From an uncultured Mesorhizobium sp. (GTDB lineage Bacteria; Pseudomonadota; Alphaproteobacteria; Rhizobiales; Rhizobiaceae): a stretch of DNA of 9,948 nucleotides. Positions 1-6,508 of the stretch are shown piece by piece (position 1 is the stretch's first letter; each line of letters starts with the position of its first letter). The DNA lies in contig CATMOC010000096.1 in assembly GCA_950071955.1 (NCBI GenBank), forward strand, positions 1 through 9,948, given 5' to 3'. The notes beneath the pieces are model-generated. The model ran no database searches and was not told where the DNA came from. It saw only the letters and a program-made list of their open reading frames with translations. A program made the translations under genes and the position numbers.

Positions 1-304
1 CTGCCGAAACTCCAACCGCGATACCGGCGCAGACGGCGACGGGCCAGGCGACATCGATGGAGATGAGGCTGCCGATGACGACGGCGGAGAGGCTGCAGAC
101 GTTGGCGAAAGACAGGTCCAGTTCGGATGTGATCAGCGCAAAGGTGAACCCGATGGCGAGGATCGAAAGGAAACTCGCCTGCTTCAGTACGTTCAGAAGG
201 TTGGCCGCCGAACTGAAGTTGTCCGCGAAAATGAGCAGGAACACGAAGAGAGCCAACCCCGCCAGCAGGGTGCCGTAAACCTCGATGACGCTCTTGAGAC
301 TCAT
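1..304 (-). CDS. RbsC-type ABC transporter permease, N-terminal part (cut by window edge)
   Basis: Reading leftwards from an ATG at 304, an open frame of 101 codons runs off the window without a stop. The protein begins MSLKSVIEVYG and is very hydrophobic, with apparent membrane segments at about residues 10-27, 44-60 and 70-100. The segment ALITSELDLSFANV at about residues 55-68 matches the place where ribose/simple-sugar permeases (RbsC, BPD_transp_2 family) carry the pattern GGIDLSVG, so the family call is good although the GG is replaced by SE. Such permeases form the inner-membrane channel of sugar or nucleoside importers. The start codon overlaps the stop of a short upstream frame (GCATGAG), and no strong ribosome binding site is visible, which suggests translational coupling. 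A nucleoside hydrolase lies upstream in the same operon, so a nucleoside, riboside or pentose substrate is a reasonable inference. The ATPase and binding protein are not in the window. Confidence 0.85.
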   Translation of the reverse strand, partial: MSLKSVIEVYGTLLAGLALFVFLLIFADNFSSAANLLNVLKQASFLSILAIGFTFALITSELDLSFANVCSLSAVVIGSLISIDVAWPVAVCAGIAVGVSA

Positions 305-378
305 GCGGTACGATCCGGGGCAGAGACGGCCGGCCCGGCGGGAGCGGCAAGCGTGATGCGGCGGTGGCTCTCCTGCAT
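301..378 (-). CDS. Possible 25-residue ORF, or displaced C-terminal tail of the preceding gene
   Basis: From an ATG at 378 a frame of 25 codons (MQESHRRITLAAPAG...) ends in a TGA that overlaps the permease ATG as ATGA. The same frame is open further upstream, back to a TGA at 447-445, and there reads GDHALLGEELSAAVPGVRY, which looks like ordinary protein with G/C-rich third positions. Two readings are possible. It may be a tiny coupled leader ORF. Alternatively it is the real C-terminal end of the 168-residue protein, displaced by a one-base slip near the GGGCGGGC tract at about 433-440. The ATGA overlap, also used between the two upstream genes, favours genuine translation of this frame. Function unknown. 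Confidence 0.3.
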   Translation of the reverse strand: MQESHRRITLAAPAGPAVSAPDRTA

Positions 379-383
379 GTACC

Positions 384-890
384 TCACCCCAGGCACTGCG
401 GCGGACAACTCTTCGCCCAGAAGGGCATGATCGCCCGCCCTGCGTCATGGTCCCGATATCCCGGAGGCGGTGGACTTACGTCGCCCCACCAGCCATGCGC
501 GCACATGGACCGCCACGCCATCTGGTCTTCCAGCGTGCGCGCATCGGTGTCATGGACCTTCTTGAGCCCCTGCCAGGCATCGCGCACCGCGCGGTCCGCA
601 GCATCGGAAGGCTCGAGGCAATAGTCATAGAAAGCTCCGGTGAGCGCTTCCATCTCGGCCGCGATCTCGGGCCATTCGTCCCGTTTTAGGTGCCAGGCGC
701 CGAGCCAGTCCGCAACCACGGCCTCGATCGCCCCTTCCCTGCCAAGATGCGCGAATTTGCGCGTGGTCAGCAGCATGTGGCGTGTGAGTTCGGCGGCGGC
801 GTGTTCGCGCCGGGCCAGCATCGCGGCCTCCTTCATCGCCTCGATCGCGCGGTCCGCTTTCCCGCTGAAGTCGGCAAGCATATGTGTCAT
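384..890 (-). CDS. Unrecognised 168-residue protein coupled to nucleoside hydrolase
   Basis: The start ATG (890-888) overlaps the TGA of the nucleoside hydrolase gene (889-887) in an ATGA arrangement, so the two are very likely translated together. The protein begins MTHMLADFSGKADRAIEAM and is soluble, with no signal peptide or membrane segment. Residues of about 5-120 look mostly helical and charged, with many Ala, Glu and Arg. Aromatic-rich spots occur near WLGAWHLKRDEWPE, FYDYCLEP and MAWRSMCAHGWWGD. No known catalytic or binding motif was recognised, so no function is assigned. Its position between a nucleoside hydrolase and a sugar/nucleoside permease suggests a role in handling the same substrate. 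The last 35 or so residues (PPPPGYRDHD... to CPPQCLG) look less protein-like than the alternative frame running below them, so the C-terminus may be altered by a frameshift. Confidence 0.7.
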   Translation of the reverse strand: MTHMLADFSGKADRAIEAMKEAAMLARREHAAAELTRHMLLTTRKFAHLGREGAIEAVVADWLGAWHLKRDEWPEIAAEMEALTGAFYDYCLEPSDAADRAVRDAWQGLKKVHDTDARTLEDQMAWRSMCAHGWWGDVSPPPPGYRDHDAGRAIMPFWAKSCPPQCLG

Positions 891-1852
891 GTCAGCGCTT
901 TCGATCTCTCGTGTACCATTTCGTCCAGCACCCGGACGCTCGCGGCGATGCGGGCGAACATGGCGTCTGCGTCGAGCGAGCCGACGACATGCGCGTTGGC
1001 GGGCTGTCCGCCGCGACCCCACCAGTCGATCGTCGACCGGCCGACCGTGGGCCCTTCCGCGGTCTCGATCGTGACATGGCAGTCCCGGCCTTCGAAGAGC
1101 GTCGGCCAGAGCAGATAGGCGATGACGCAGGCATCGTGCATCGGGTGACCGCCGTCTCCGCCAAGCGCGGCTCCCCCCGGACGCTCGCGCCGGAGCATGG
1201 ACAGGATCGCGGTGCCGACCGGCCCCTTCGCAGCGAAAGACGCCAGCCGGGCAGGCGTCGCGACCGCCTGATAGGTGGCGTTGAGCGGAAAGAGCGTGAT
1301 CGGCAGACCCGCGTTGAAGACGACCGCTGCCGCATGCGGGTCGACGAAGAAGTTGAACTCCGCGGCAGCCGTCATGTTGCCGAGGTCGCGGGCACCGCCC
1401 ATGATGACGAGCCGCTCGATCCTGTCCTTGATGTCGGGGGCCTGGAGCAGCGCCAGCGCGATGTTGGTGAGCGGCCCCAGGGCGCAGATCGTCATCCCCG
1501 AGCCGCTGCCGCGAATACAATCGATCAGGAACGGAACCGCATGGGACGGTTGTGCCGGCCGGCGCGGCGCTGGTATGTCCATTCCGGCCAGGCCATCTGC
1601 CCCACACATGAATTCCGCCGTGTGCAGGGGCCGCAGGATCGGCTGCGCGCAGCCGGCATGGACGGGCACGTCCGGCCGCCCGGCAAGCTGGCAGACACGC
1701 AGGGCATTGACGGTCGTCTGCGCAACGCCGACGTTCCCCGCGACAGTGGTGATGCCCGCGATGTCCAGCGCGAGTCCCGCGCTCAGCGCCAGCAGGATCG
1801 CCAGCGCGTCGTCCTGGCCCGGATCGGTGTCTATGATGATTGGAATTCTCAT
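887..1852 (-). CDS. Inosine-uridine preferring nucleoside hydrolase
   Basis: This enzyme family hydrolyses the N-glycosidic bond of ribonucleosides to free base and ribose, using a Ca2+-bound water in the cytoplasm. The N-terminal calcium motif DTDPGQDDA is at residues 8-16, placing Asp10, Asp14 and Asp15 exactly as in the Crithidia fasciculata enzyme. The loop TTVAGNV follows with its conserved Asn, then LVIMGGARDLGN, EFNFFVDPHAA (ribose and calcium contacts), and MHDACVIAYLLWP, which holds the His-Asp pair of the active site. The length, 321 residues, is normal. I chose the ATG at 1852 because it gives canonical numbering; an in-frame ATG at 1867 would add five residues and has an equally weak ribosome site. 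It is the first gene of a leftward operon, divergent from a MarR regulator, followed by a coupled unknown gene and an RbsC-type permease. Base specificity cannot be read from the sequence. Confidence 0.93.
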   Translation of the reverse strand: MRIPIIIDTDPGQDDALAILLALSAGLALDIAGITTVAGNVGVAQTTVNALRVCQLAGRPDVPVHAGCAQPILRPLHTAEFMCGADGLAGMDIPAPRRPAQPSHAVPFLIDCIRGSGSGMTICALGPLTNIALALLQAPDIKDRIERLVIMGGARDLGNMTAAAEFNFFVDPHAAAVVFNAGLPITLFPLNATYQAVATPARLASFAAKGPVGTAILSMLRRERPGGAALGGDGGHPMHDACVIAYLLWPTLFEGRDCHVTIETAEGPTVGRSTIDWWGRGGQPANAHVVGSLDADAMFARIAASVRVLDEMVHERSKALT

Positions 1853-1922
1853 GCCCCCAGCCTGCATGCCCCGAAGTCCAGACTTTCGATCCGCACCGGC
1901 CCCTTGAAGCGCACCGGAATTT

Positions 1923-1939
1923 ATCTTAGTGGCTAAGAT
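1923..1939. promoter_or_regulatory. Perfect palindrome, probable MarR operator in divergent intergenic region
   Basis: The arms ATCTTAG (1923-1929) and CTAAGAT (1933-1939) are perfect inverted repeats around TGG. The length and TTAG/CTAA core are typical of sites bound by MarR-family dimers. It lies 26 bases upstream of the regulator start at 1966 and about 70 bases upstream of the hydrolase start at 1852, so a bound dimer could control both directions. TAAGAT, a fair -10 hexamer, occurs within it on both strands, but no convincing -35 was found for either direction. That the adjacent regulator binds here is inference. Confidence 0.65.
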
Positions 1940-1965
1940 GCTCAGCGATTAAGAGAAGTTTTGGG

Positions 1966-2496
1966 ATGCCTGTCAAGCAGCAAAATCCGGCGAACACATC
2001 CCGGAGCAAGGAGGCGCGCATCGCCGAACTGGAACGCAAGATCCGCGCGGCGAGCGCCCAGCGGACCCTGTACAGCGGCGTGCTTGCCAGCAAGCTGGGC
2101 CTGAATCAGACGGATCTGGAGTGCCTGTTCATCATCACGCTCGGCCAGAACGTCACGCCGGGGCAACTGGCGGTGGAGACGGGGCTGACGACCGGCGCGA
2201 TAACCGGCGTCGTGGATCGTATCCAGCGCGCGGGCTACATCGAGCGCAAGCGTGATCCGCGCGACCGCCGCCGCTGGTTCCTGGAGCCGGTCCCGCACCG
2301 CATCGAAGAAATTCGCGCCATCAATCGCCGCGCATTCGCTTCCTGGACCGAAGAGCTTGGGCGATATTCGGAAGCCGAACTGGACCTGCTGCTCGACTTC
2401 TCCGACCGCAACTACCTTGCCGCCGTGAACGCCACCGTCGCCCTGCGCCAGGACACCGAGGGCTCCGCCCCTGGAATGAAATCGTCCGGACACTGA
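1966..2496 (+). CDS. MarR-family transcriptional regulator
   Basis: A 176-residue protein with the winged helix-turn-helix of the MarR family at about residues 50-108. The recognition region is VTPGQLAVETGLTTGAITGVVDRI, followed by the wing IERKRDPRDRRRWFLEP, which carries the hallmark D-x-R-D sequence. Helices on both sides would form the dimer interface; the N-terminal 25 residues are charged and probably flexible. MarR proteins usually repress and release DNA when a small, often phenolic or aromatic ligand binds. The start ATG is preceded by the purine-rich AAGAGAAG at 1951-1958 with 7 bases of spacing. A perfect palindrome just upstream suggests autoregulation. Two related palindromes stand before the downstream Rieske oxygenase operon, so the protein probably controls that operon in response to its substrate, and possibly the divergent hydrolase operon. 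The ligand is unknown. Confidence 0.92.
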   Translation: MPVKQQNPANTSRSKEARIAELERKIRAASAQRTLYSGVLASKLGLNQTDLECLFIITLGQNVTPGQLAVETGLTTGAITGVVDRIQRAGYIERKRDPRDRRRWFLEPVPHRIEEIRAINRRAFASWTEELGRYSEAELDLLLDFSDRNYLAAVNATVALRQDTEGSAPGMKSSGH

Positions 2497-2502
2497 CGCG
2501 AT

Positions 2503-2521
2503 CCCGAGCTCTCTGCTCGGG
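2503..2521 (+). terminator. Hairpin after the MarR gene, terminator-like without a U tract
   Basis: CCCGAGC (2503-2509) and GCTCGGG (2515-2521) form a perfect 7-base-pair stem with a five-base loop, starting seven bases after the regulator stop codon. No run of T follows, so it is not a classic intrinsic terminator. It may end the regulator transcript inefficiently or protect its 3' end. Confidence 0.45.
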
Positions 2522-2745
2522 TAGACCGGGCCTGAATGGGTGCTGTGATGTGTCGGGCGGGCGCGAAGCTTCTCCACCGAGCCCGCGAGCGACTGGGGCT
2601 GGCCTCCCCGCGCACCAGATGCGGCAATCGGCAATCGCCGCCTGAAAACTCCATTGCTCACGATCCCCCCGACGGACCGCGGGAGCCGCAGCATGCGAGA
2701 GATGTCGCTCGGAATGCCCCACGGAACGAGCCCCGGGGAAAGGGC
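2522..2745. other. Gene-free stretch between regulator and Rieske promoter
   Basis: Open frames cross this stretch on both strands, but their translations are Arg/Pro-rich, match no recognised family and lack good ribosome sites. The only repeat seen is a short tandem GGCAATC at 2623-2636. It could hold upstream activator sites or a decayed gene, but nothing specific supports either. Confidence 0.5.
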
Positions 2746-2775
2746 TTCCGAGCATCCCGACCCCTCCGCTATAAT
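2746..2775 (+). promoter_or_regulatory. Probable promoter of the Rieske oxygenase-transporter operon
   Basis: A perfect -10 box TATAAT lies at 2770-2775. With an 18-base spacer the -35 position is TTCCGA (2746-2751), a poor match, which suits a regulated promoter. Transcription would start near 2782, giving a leader of about 80 bases before the ATG at 2864. The -10 overlaps the first ATCTTCC palindrome. Confidence 0.55.
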
Positions 2776-2789
2776 CTTCCTTGGAAGAT
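2774..2789. promoter_or_regulatory. Operator palindrome 1 overlapping the -10 box
   Basis: ATCTTCC (2774-2780) and GGAAGAT (2783-2789) are perfect inverted repeats around TT. The site begins inside the TATAAT box and covers the predicted transcription start, an ideal repressor position. The outer five bases of each arm, ATCTT/AAGAT, are the same as in the palindrome upstream of the MarR gene, which suggests the same protein binds both. The inner spacing differs by one base, so this remains an inference. Confidence 0.6.
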
Positions 2790-2818
2790 ATCATTGACCC
2801 ATCTGGCGAGATGTGATT

Positions 2819-2834
2819 ATCTTCCGCGGATGAT
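2819..2834. promoter_or_regulatory. Operator palindrome 2, second imperfect copy
   Basis: ATCTTCC (2819-2825), GC, then GGATGAT (2828-2834) repeats the layout of the 2774-2789 palindrome with one mismatch in the right arm and the same two-base spacer. The two centres are 45 bases apart. It lies in the predicted leader just before the ribosome binding site, so a bound dimer could act as a roadblock or assist binding at the first site. Confidence 0.5.
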
Positions 2835-2850
2835 GCTTGAGCCGGTTATG

Positions 2851-2855
2851 GGAGG
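2851..2855 (+). promoter_or_regulatory. Ribosome binding site deciding the Rieske start
   Basis: GGAGG at 2851-2855 stands eight bases before the ATG at 2864, an ideal distance. An in-frame ATG at 2858 is only two bases away and a TTG at 2837 lies upstream of the site, so both are unlikely starts. The N-terminus MLTREEND from 2864 is also typical of this oxygenase family. Confidence 0.8.
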
Positions 2856-2863
2856 AAATGCTC

Positions 2864-4144
2864 ATGCTTACACGCGAGGAAAACGATCGCCTCACGCAGG
2901 TCGGCGCCGGTACGCCGATGGGCGAGACCATGCGGCGGTACTGGCTGCCCATCGCGACGTCCGATCAGCTTCCCCATCCGGATTGTGCGCCGCTGCGCAG
3001 CATGCTTTTGGGCGAGCCCTTTGTCGTCTTCCGTAATACGGACGGCGAAGTGGGTGTGCTCGACGAGTTCTGCATGCACCGTCGGGTCTCGCTGGCGCTG
3101 GGGCGCGTCGAGGATAACGGCATCCGCTGTCTCTACCACGGCTGGAAGTTCGCCGTGGACGGCACGATCCAGGAGACGCCGAACCACTGCAACGAGAAGT
3201 TCAGACAGCGCCTGAAGGCTCCGGCCTTCCCCGTACGGGAAGCGGGCGGGCTGATCTGGACCTATATCGGTCCGAAGGAAAAGCAGCCGCCTTTCCAGCA
3301 CTATCTTTTCATGGAAGGCCCGAACGAAAACCGGGTGGCCCTAAGGGTCGACACGGCCGCGAACTACCTGCAGCTCTGGGAGGGCGGCACGGACTCGTCC
3401 CACGTGGGGATCCTCCATCACGACCACGTCGCGATCGCCAAGAACAAGGACGAGGAGTTCGATCTCGGCGTCATGGCGGTGGAAGATCATGCCCCGGTGC
3501 TCGACATCGTCGACACGGAGTATGGCTATCACTATGCCGCCAAGCGGCGCGGCCCGGTCGACGAGAACGGAGACGAGAGCTTCAGCGTTCGCGTGACGCC
3601 GGTGATCTTCCCGACCGGCAGGATCATCCCGGCTCCAAACACCTTCCAGTACTTCCTGTTCGAGGTGCCGCAGAACGACCACGTCACGAGCACCTACATC
3701 GTCTGCCACGGTCAGAAGAAGGCGGACCGCCATGGCGTCAAGGCGATCCTCGGCCTGAACGACGAGCGCTTCTGGCGCGAGGAGGACTGCCTGTTCCGGG
3801 CTTCGTGGGAGGTGAACCGCATGAACCAGGATCGGCATCGCATGAACACCAGCTTTGCCGGCTTCAGCGGTATCGAGCAGGAGGACGCCGTTCTCGCCGT
3901 ATCCATGGGGCCGATCGTCGATCGCACCAAGGAACACATGGTGCCCGCGGACCGTGCCGTCGTTCATCTGCGCGCGAGGCTTCTGGAATCGATCCGGCGG
4001 GTCGAAGAAGGTGGCGATCCGATAGGGCTGCGGGTCGAGGATTTCTCGGGCGTTCACTCGCTGATCGACACGACGGTGCGAAAGAACGAAAGCTGGCAGA
4101 GGCTGCTTCCCGGCAACATGGAACTCCTGAATGCGGCCGAATAG
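2864..4144 (+). CDS. Rieske non-heme iron oxygenase, oxygenase (alpha) subunit
   Basis: A 426-residue oxygenase of the phthalate 4,5-dioxygenase-like class, which dihydroxylates aromatic rings or removes methyl groups using O2 and electrons from a reductase. The N-terminal Rieske domain (about residues 20-140) binds the [2Fe-2S] cluster through CMH (Cys70, His72) and CLYH (Cys89, His92), with the usual HGWKF afterwards. The C-terminal catalytic domain carries GGTDSSHVGILH, giving Asp177 as the likely bridge to the Rieske centre and His180 and His185 as iron ligands. The segment EQEDAVLAVSMGPIVDRTKEH holds Asp341, a candidate third iron ligand. Length and motifs are complete. It is the first gene of the rightward operon, behind a promoter with two palindromes, and 93 bases before its reductase gene. 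No beta-subunit gene is present, consistent with a homo-oligomeric oxygenase. The substrate is not predictable from this sequence; an aromatic or N-heterocyclic carboxylate is likely. Confidence 0.93.
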   Translation: MLTREENDRLTQVGAGTPMGETMRRYWLPIATSDQLPHPDCAPLRSMLLGEPFVVFRNTDGEVGVLDEFCMHRRVSLALGRVEDNGIRCLYHGWKFAVDGTIQETPNHCNEKFRQRLKAPAFPVREAGGLIWTYIGPKEKQPPFQHYLFMEGPNENRVALRVDTAANYLQLWEGGTDSSHVGILHHDHVAIAKNKDEEFDLGVMAVEDHAPVLDIVDTEYGYHYAAKRRGPVDENGDESFSVRVTPVIFPTGRIIPAPNTFQYFLFEVPQNDHVTSTYIVCHGQKKADRHGVKAILGLNDERFWREEDCLFRASWEVNRMNQDRHRMNTSFAGFSGIEQEDAVLAVSMGPIVDRTKEHMVPADRAVVHLRARLLESIRRVEEGGDPIGLRVEDFSGVHSLIDTTVRKNESWQRLLPGNMELLNAAE

Positions 4145-4237
4145 GTCGCCTGCCGTCCTATGGCTGCGCCCGAGCGCGGCGAAGCCGCTGGCAACCGGGG
4201 CGCGGCGTACGATCCGCCGGATCTGGAGCGAAGAACC

Positions 4238-5230
4238 GTGAACATGGAACATGGCGCCGGTTTCGACCTGGCGCCGCCTGCCACGCAGGCGGTCCTTGTC
4301 GGGCGTGTGGAGAAGCTGACGGCCGAGATCGTCTGCATCGAGCTCCGCCCGGAGCACGGTCGCGAACTCCTAGCGTTCACGGCCGGGTCGCACGTCGACC
4401 TGCATCTTCCGAATGGTCTGCAGCGAAGCTATTCCCTGGTCAACGACCCTGCCGAACGGCACCGCTACAGGCTGGCGGTAAAGCGCGAACCCGGCGGCCG
4501 CGGCGGCTCCGCCCACATCCACGACTTGTTGGAAGTCGGGCACCGGCTCGAAGTCAGCCGTCCCCGAAACAACTTCCTTCTGGAAGAGCGCGCCAGCTGT
4601 TCGATCATGTTCGCCGGCGGCATAGGCGTCACGCCCCTGTTCTCCATGGCGCTGCGTCTCTGCCGGCTCGGCCGCCCCTTCCACTTCCACTATGGTGCGC
4701 GGTCCCTCCGAGACGCCGCGTTCGTCGACGAATTGCGGAAGCTGCCGCTGCCGGAAGGTTCGGCGATCCGGTTCCACTTCGAGGACGCGGGAGGAGGCCC
4801 CATCGACTTCCGGGCGATCGCGGAGGCGGCACCCGAGGGAGCCCACTTCTATTGCTGCGGGCCGGGTCCGATGATCTCCGCCTTCGAAACTCAACTGGCG
4901 CACGTTCAACCCTCACGGCTTCACCGGGAGCATTTCACGGGCGAGACCGTGTCCGGTCCGCAGGGCGGCTTCGAGGTCGTCCTGGCAAAGTCCGGGCGGC
5001 GCATCGTCGTGCCCGAAGGCGTCACCATTCTCGATGCGCTGCTCGATGAAGGCGTCGAAGTCGATTTTTCCTGCATGGAAGGCTTCTGCGGCTCATGCCG
5101 CGTCGCCGTGCTGGAAGGCAGTCCCAACCATCACGACACGGTGCTGAGCCCAGGCGAGCGATCGTCAGGCAAGGTCATGATGATCTGCTGCTCGACGGCG
5201 GCCGGAGAAAGGCTGGTGCTGGACATCTGA
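4238..5230 (+). CDS. Oxygenase reductase, phthalate dioxygenase reductase/VanB type
   Basis: This 330-residue cytoplasmic protein passes electrons from NAD(P)H to the Rieske oxygenase encoded just upstream. It has the domain order of phthalate dioxygenase reductase and vanillate demethylase reductase. An FMN-binding barrel carries RSYSLVN (63-69). A pyridine nucleotide domain carries GGIGVTP (127-133) and CCGPGPM (206-212). A C-terminal plant-type [2Fe-2S] ferredoxin has Cys279, Cys284, Cys287 and Cys317, in the C-x4-C-x2-C-x29-C spacing. The start is uncertain. GTG at 4238 has GGAG at 4225-4228 nine bases upstream. ATG at 4244 is also possible. ATG at 4160 has no ribosome site and would add a non-family Pro/Arg-rich extension. 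A small GCGGC-GAA-GCCGC hairpin lies in the preceding gap at 4176-4188. Neighbouring and complete, it almost certainly pairs with the oxygenase. Confidence 0.92.
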   Translation: MNMEHGAGFDLAPPATQAVLVGRVEKLTAEIVCIELRPEHGRELLAFTAGSHVDLHLPNGLQRSYSLVNDPAERHRYRLAVKREPGGRGGSAHIHDLLEVGHRLEVSRPRNNFLLEERASCSIMFAGGIGVTPLFSMALRLCRLGRPFHFHYGARSLRDAAFVDELRKLPLPEGSAIRFHFEDAGGGPIDFRAIAEAAPEGAHFYCCGPGPMISAFETQLAHVQPSRLHREHFTGETVSGPQGGFEVVLAKSGRRIVVPEGVTILDALLDEGVEVDFSCMEGFCGSCRVAVLEGSPNHHDTVLSPGERSSGKVMMICCSTAAGERLVLDI

Positions 5231-5239
5231 ACTATCCGA

Positions 5240-5267
5240 CGAGCCGGCGGGAGATTGGTCCGGCTCG
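5240..5267 (+). promoter_or_regulatory. Intergenic hairpin upstream of the binding-protein gene
   Basis: CGAGCCGG (5240-5247) and CCGGCTCG (5260-5267) form a perfect eight-base-pair stem with a 12-base loop in the 76-base gap between the reductase and the binding-protein gene. No T run follows, so it is more likely an mRNA processing or stability element, or a weak attenuator, than a terminator. Confidence 0.5.
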
Positions 5268-5306
5268 ACCAACGTCATCACTGTTTGAACTCAGGGAGGA
5301 GTACCA

Positions 5307-6500
5307 ATGTTCGAACTCAAGAGAAAATTGGCGGCATTCGCCGCAGTCACGGCGCTCGTGGTCGGGTTGCCGGTCACCGCGGGCGCACAGGACCAGATCA
5401 AGGTCGGCATCCTGAGCCACGACACGGGTCCATTCGCGCAGAACGGCCGGGGCTTCCATCGGGGTATCGAGGTCTATCAGGCGCTCCACGGCAAATCCGC
5501 GGGCGGTCGCGAGATCGAGTTCGTCTACCGGGACATCGGCGGCCCCAATCCCGCTGTGGGCAAGCGCCTCGCGGAGGAACTGATCGTCCGTGAGAAGGTG
5601 CACATCCTGGGCGGGTTCGCCCTGTCTTCGGAGGCTCTTGCCGTGGGACCGATCGTCGAGCAGACGAAGACCCCCGCCATAACCTTCATCGCTTCGTCGC
5701 CCTCCGTCCTGGCCGGCTCGCAGTATTTCCTGAAGAGCGGACAGCACATCGCGCAGTCTTCGAGCGCGGGCGCGACCTTCGCACGCAAGCAGGGTGCGGA
5801 GAAGTGCTACATCGTCGTGTCCGACTATCAGCCCGGCTACGATGCGCAGAAAGCCTTCCGAAAGACTTTCGAGTCGGCGGGCGGCCAGATCGTCGGCGAG
5901 GTTCGCGTGCCGCTCAACACGGTGGACTTCGCCGCCATCGTCGAAGGCATCGCTTCGACCGAGACGGACTGCATCAACGTCTTCGTCCCGCCGGGCGCAC
6001 CCGCGATCGGGCTGCTGCGTGCCCTCGCCGAGAGAGGCCTGGTCGAGAGCAATTTCGTCGTGGGCATGGGCGAGGCAGAAGACCACATCCTGCCGCAGTA
6101 TGACGACTCCGTCGTCGGCTTCAAAGGCGCGCTCTATTATGCCGAGGCCCTGGACAACGAAGAGAATAAGACGTTCATCGCGAAGCTGAAGGAACTCTAC
6201 GGTCCCGATACACAGCCCGACTTCGCCAGTGCATCTGCCTATGACGGTGCGCATCTCATCTACGAGATGGTGAAATCCCAGGAAGGCAAGGACTGGAGCG
6301 GCCCGGACGCTGTCGAGGCGGTGAAGGGTCTTTCCTGGAACGGCGTACGCGGTCCCATGAAGATCGATCCCGAGACGCGTGAGCTCGTGCAGAACATCTA
6401 TCTGCGCGAAGTCCAGAAGGTGGACGGCAAGCTGCAGAACGCGATCGTCGACCAACTGGAAGCCGTCGAGGCGCCGTCCAAGGAGTGGATGGAGAACTAG
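5307..6500 (+). CDS. ABC transporter substrate-binding protein, LivK/HAAT family
   Basis: A 397-residue periplasmic binding protein that delivers the substrate to the importer encoded downstream. Residues 1-27 form a signal peptide: KRK, a hydrophobic stretch to about residue 22, then TAGA with cleavage likely after Ala27. The mature part starts DQIKVGILSHDTGPFAQNGRGFHRGIEVY, the usual opening of type 1 periplasmic binding proteins (Peripla_BP_6). It continues with ILGGFALSSEALAVGPIVEQTKTPAI, typical of the first ligand-binding lobe, and ends with a family-like segment around MKIDPETRELVQNIYLREVQ. AGGGAGGAG at 5293-5301 with five bases of spacing is the strongest ribosome site in the window and fits the need for excess binding protein. 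Hairpins flank the gene on both sides. Although the family was named for leucine-isoleucine-valine, many members bind aromatic acids. Placement behind a Rieske oxygenase and reductase suggests that here. Confidence 0.93.
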   Translation: MFELKRKLAAFAAVTALVVGLPVTAGAQDQIKVGILSHDTGPFAQNGRGFHRGIEVYQALHGKSAGGREIEFVYRDIGGPNPAVGKRLAEELIVREKVHILGGFALSSEALAVGPIVEQTKTPAITFIASSPSVLAGSQYFLKSGQHIAQSSSAGATFARKQGAEKCYIVVSDYQPGYDAQKAFRKTFESAGGQIVGEVRVPLNTVDFAAIVEGIASTETDCINVFVPPGAPAIGLLRALAERGLVESNFVVGMGEAEDHILPQYDDSVVGFKGALYYAEALDNEENKTFIAKLKELYGPDTQPDFASASAYDGAHLIYEMVKSQEGKDWSGPDAVEAVKGLSWNGVRGPMKIDPETRELVQNIYLREVQKVDGKLQNAIVDQLEAVEAPSKEWMEN

Positions 6501-6508
6501 CCTGCACA

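Noticed and set aside
891..1607. N-terminal extension of the frame that contains the 168-residue protein
   Set aside because: The extension runs out of frame through the nucleoside hydrolase gene and is Arg/Pro-rich; the ATGA overlap at 887-890 marks the real start.
1904..1932. TTGAAG as a -35 box for the MarR gene
   Set aside because: No -10 hexamer of reasonable quality at 16-18 bases; TATCTT is too close at 12 bases.
884..1936. A 350-codon plus-strand frame opposite the nucleoside hydrolase
   Set aside because: Arg/Asp-rich shadow of a gene with complete nucleoside hydrolase motifs.
2623..2636. Tandem GGCAATC repeat in the gene-free stretch
   Set aside because: Only two copies of seven bases; no spacing or symmetry suggesting a regulatory array.
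2536..3036. A 166-codon plus-strand frame between the regulator and the Rieske gene
   Set aside because: No ribosome site, Arg/Pro-rich translation, and it runs out of frame into the Rieske coding sequence.
4160..4237. Upstream start for the reductase
   Set aside because: No ribosome site before 4160, and the extra 26 residues do not resemble the N-terminus of this reductase family.
3341..4357. A 338-codon minus-strand frame opposite the Rieske oxygenase gene
   Set aside because: Antisense to a gene with complete Rieske and iron-ligand motifs; no recognisable protein features.
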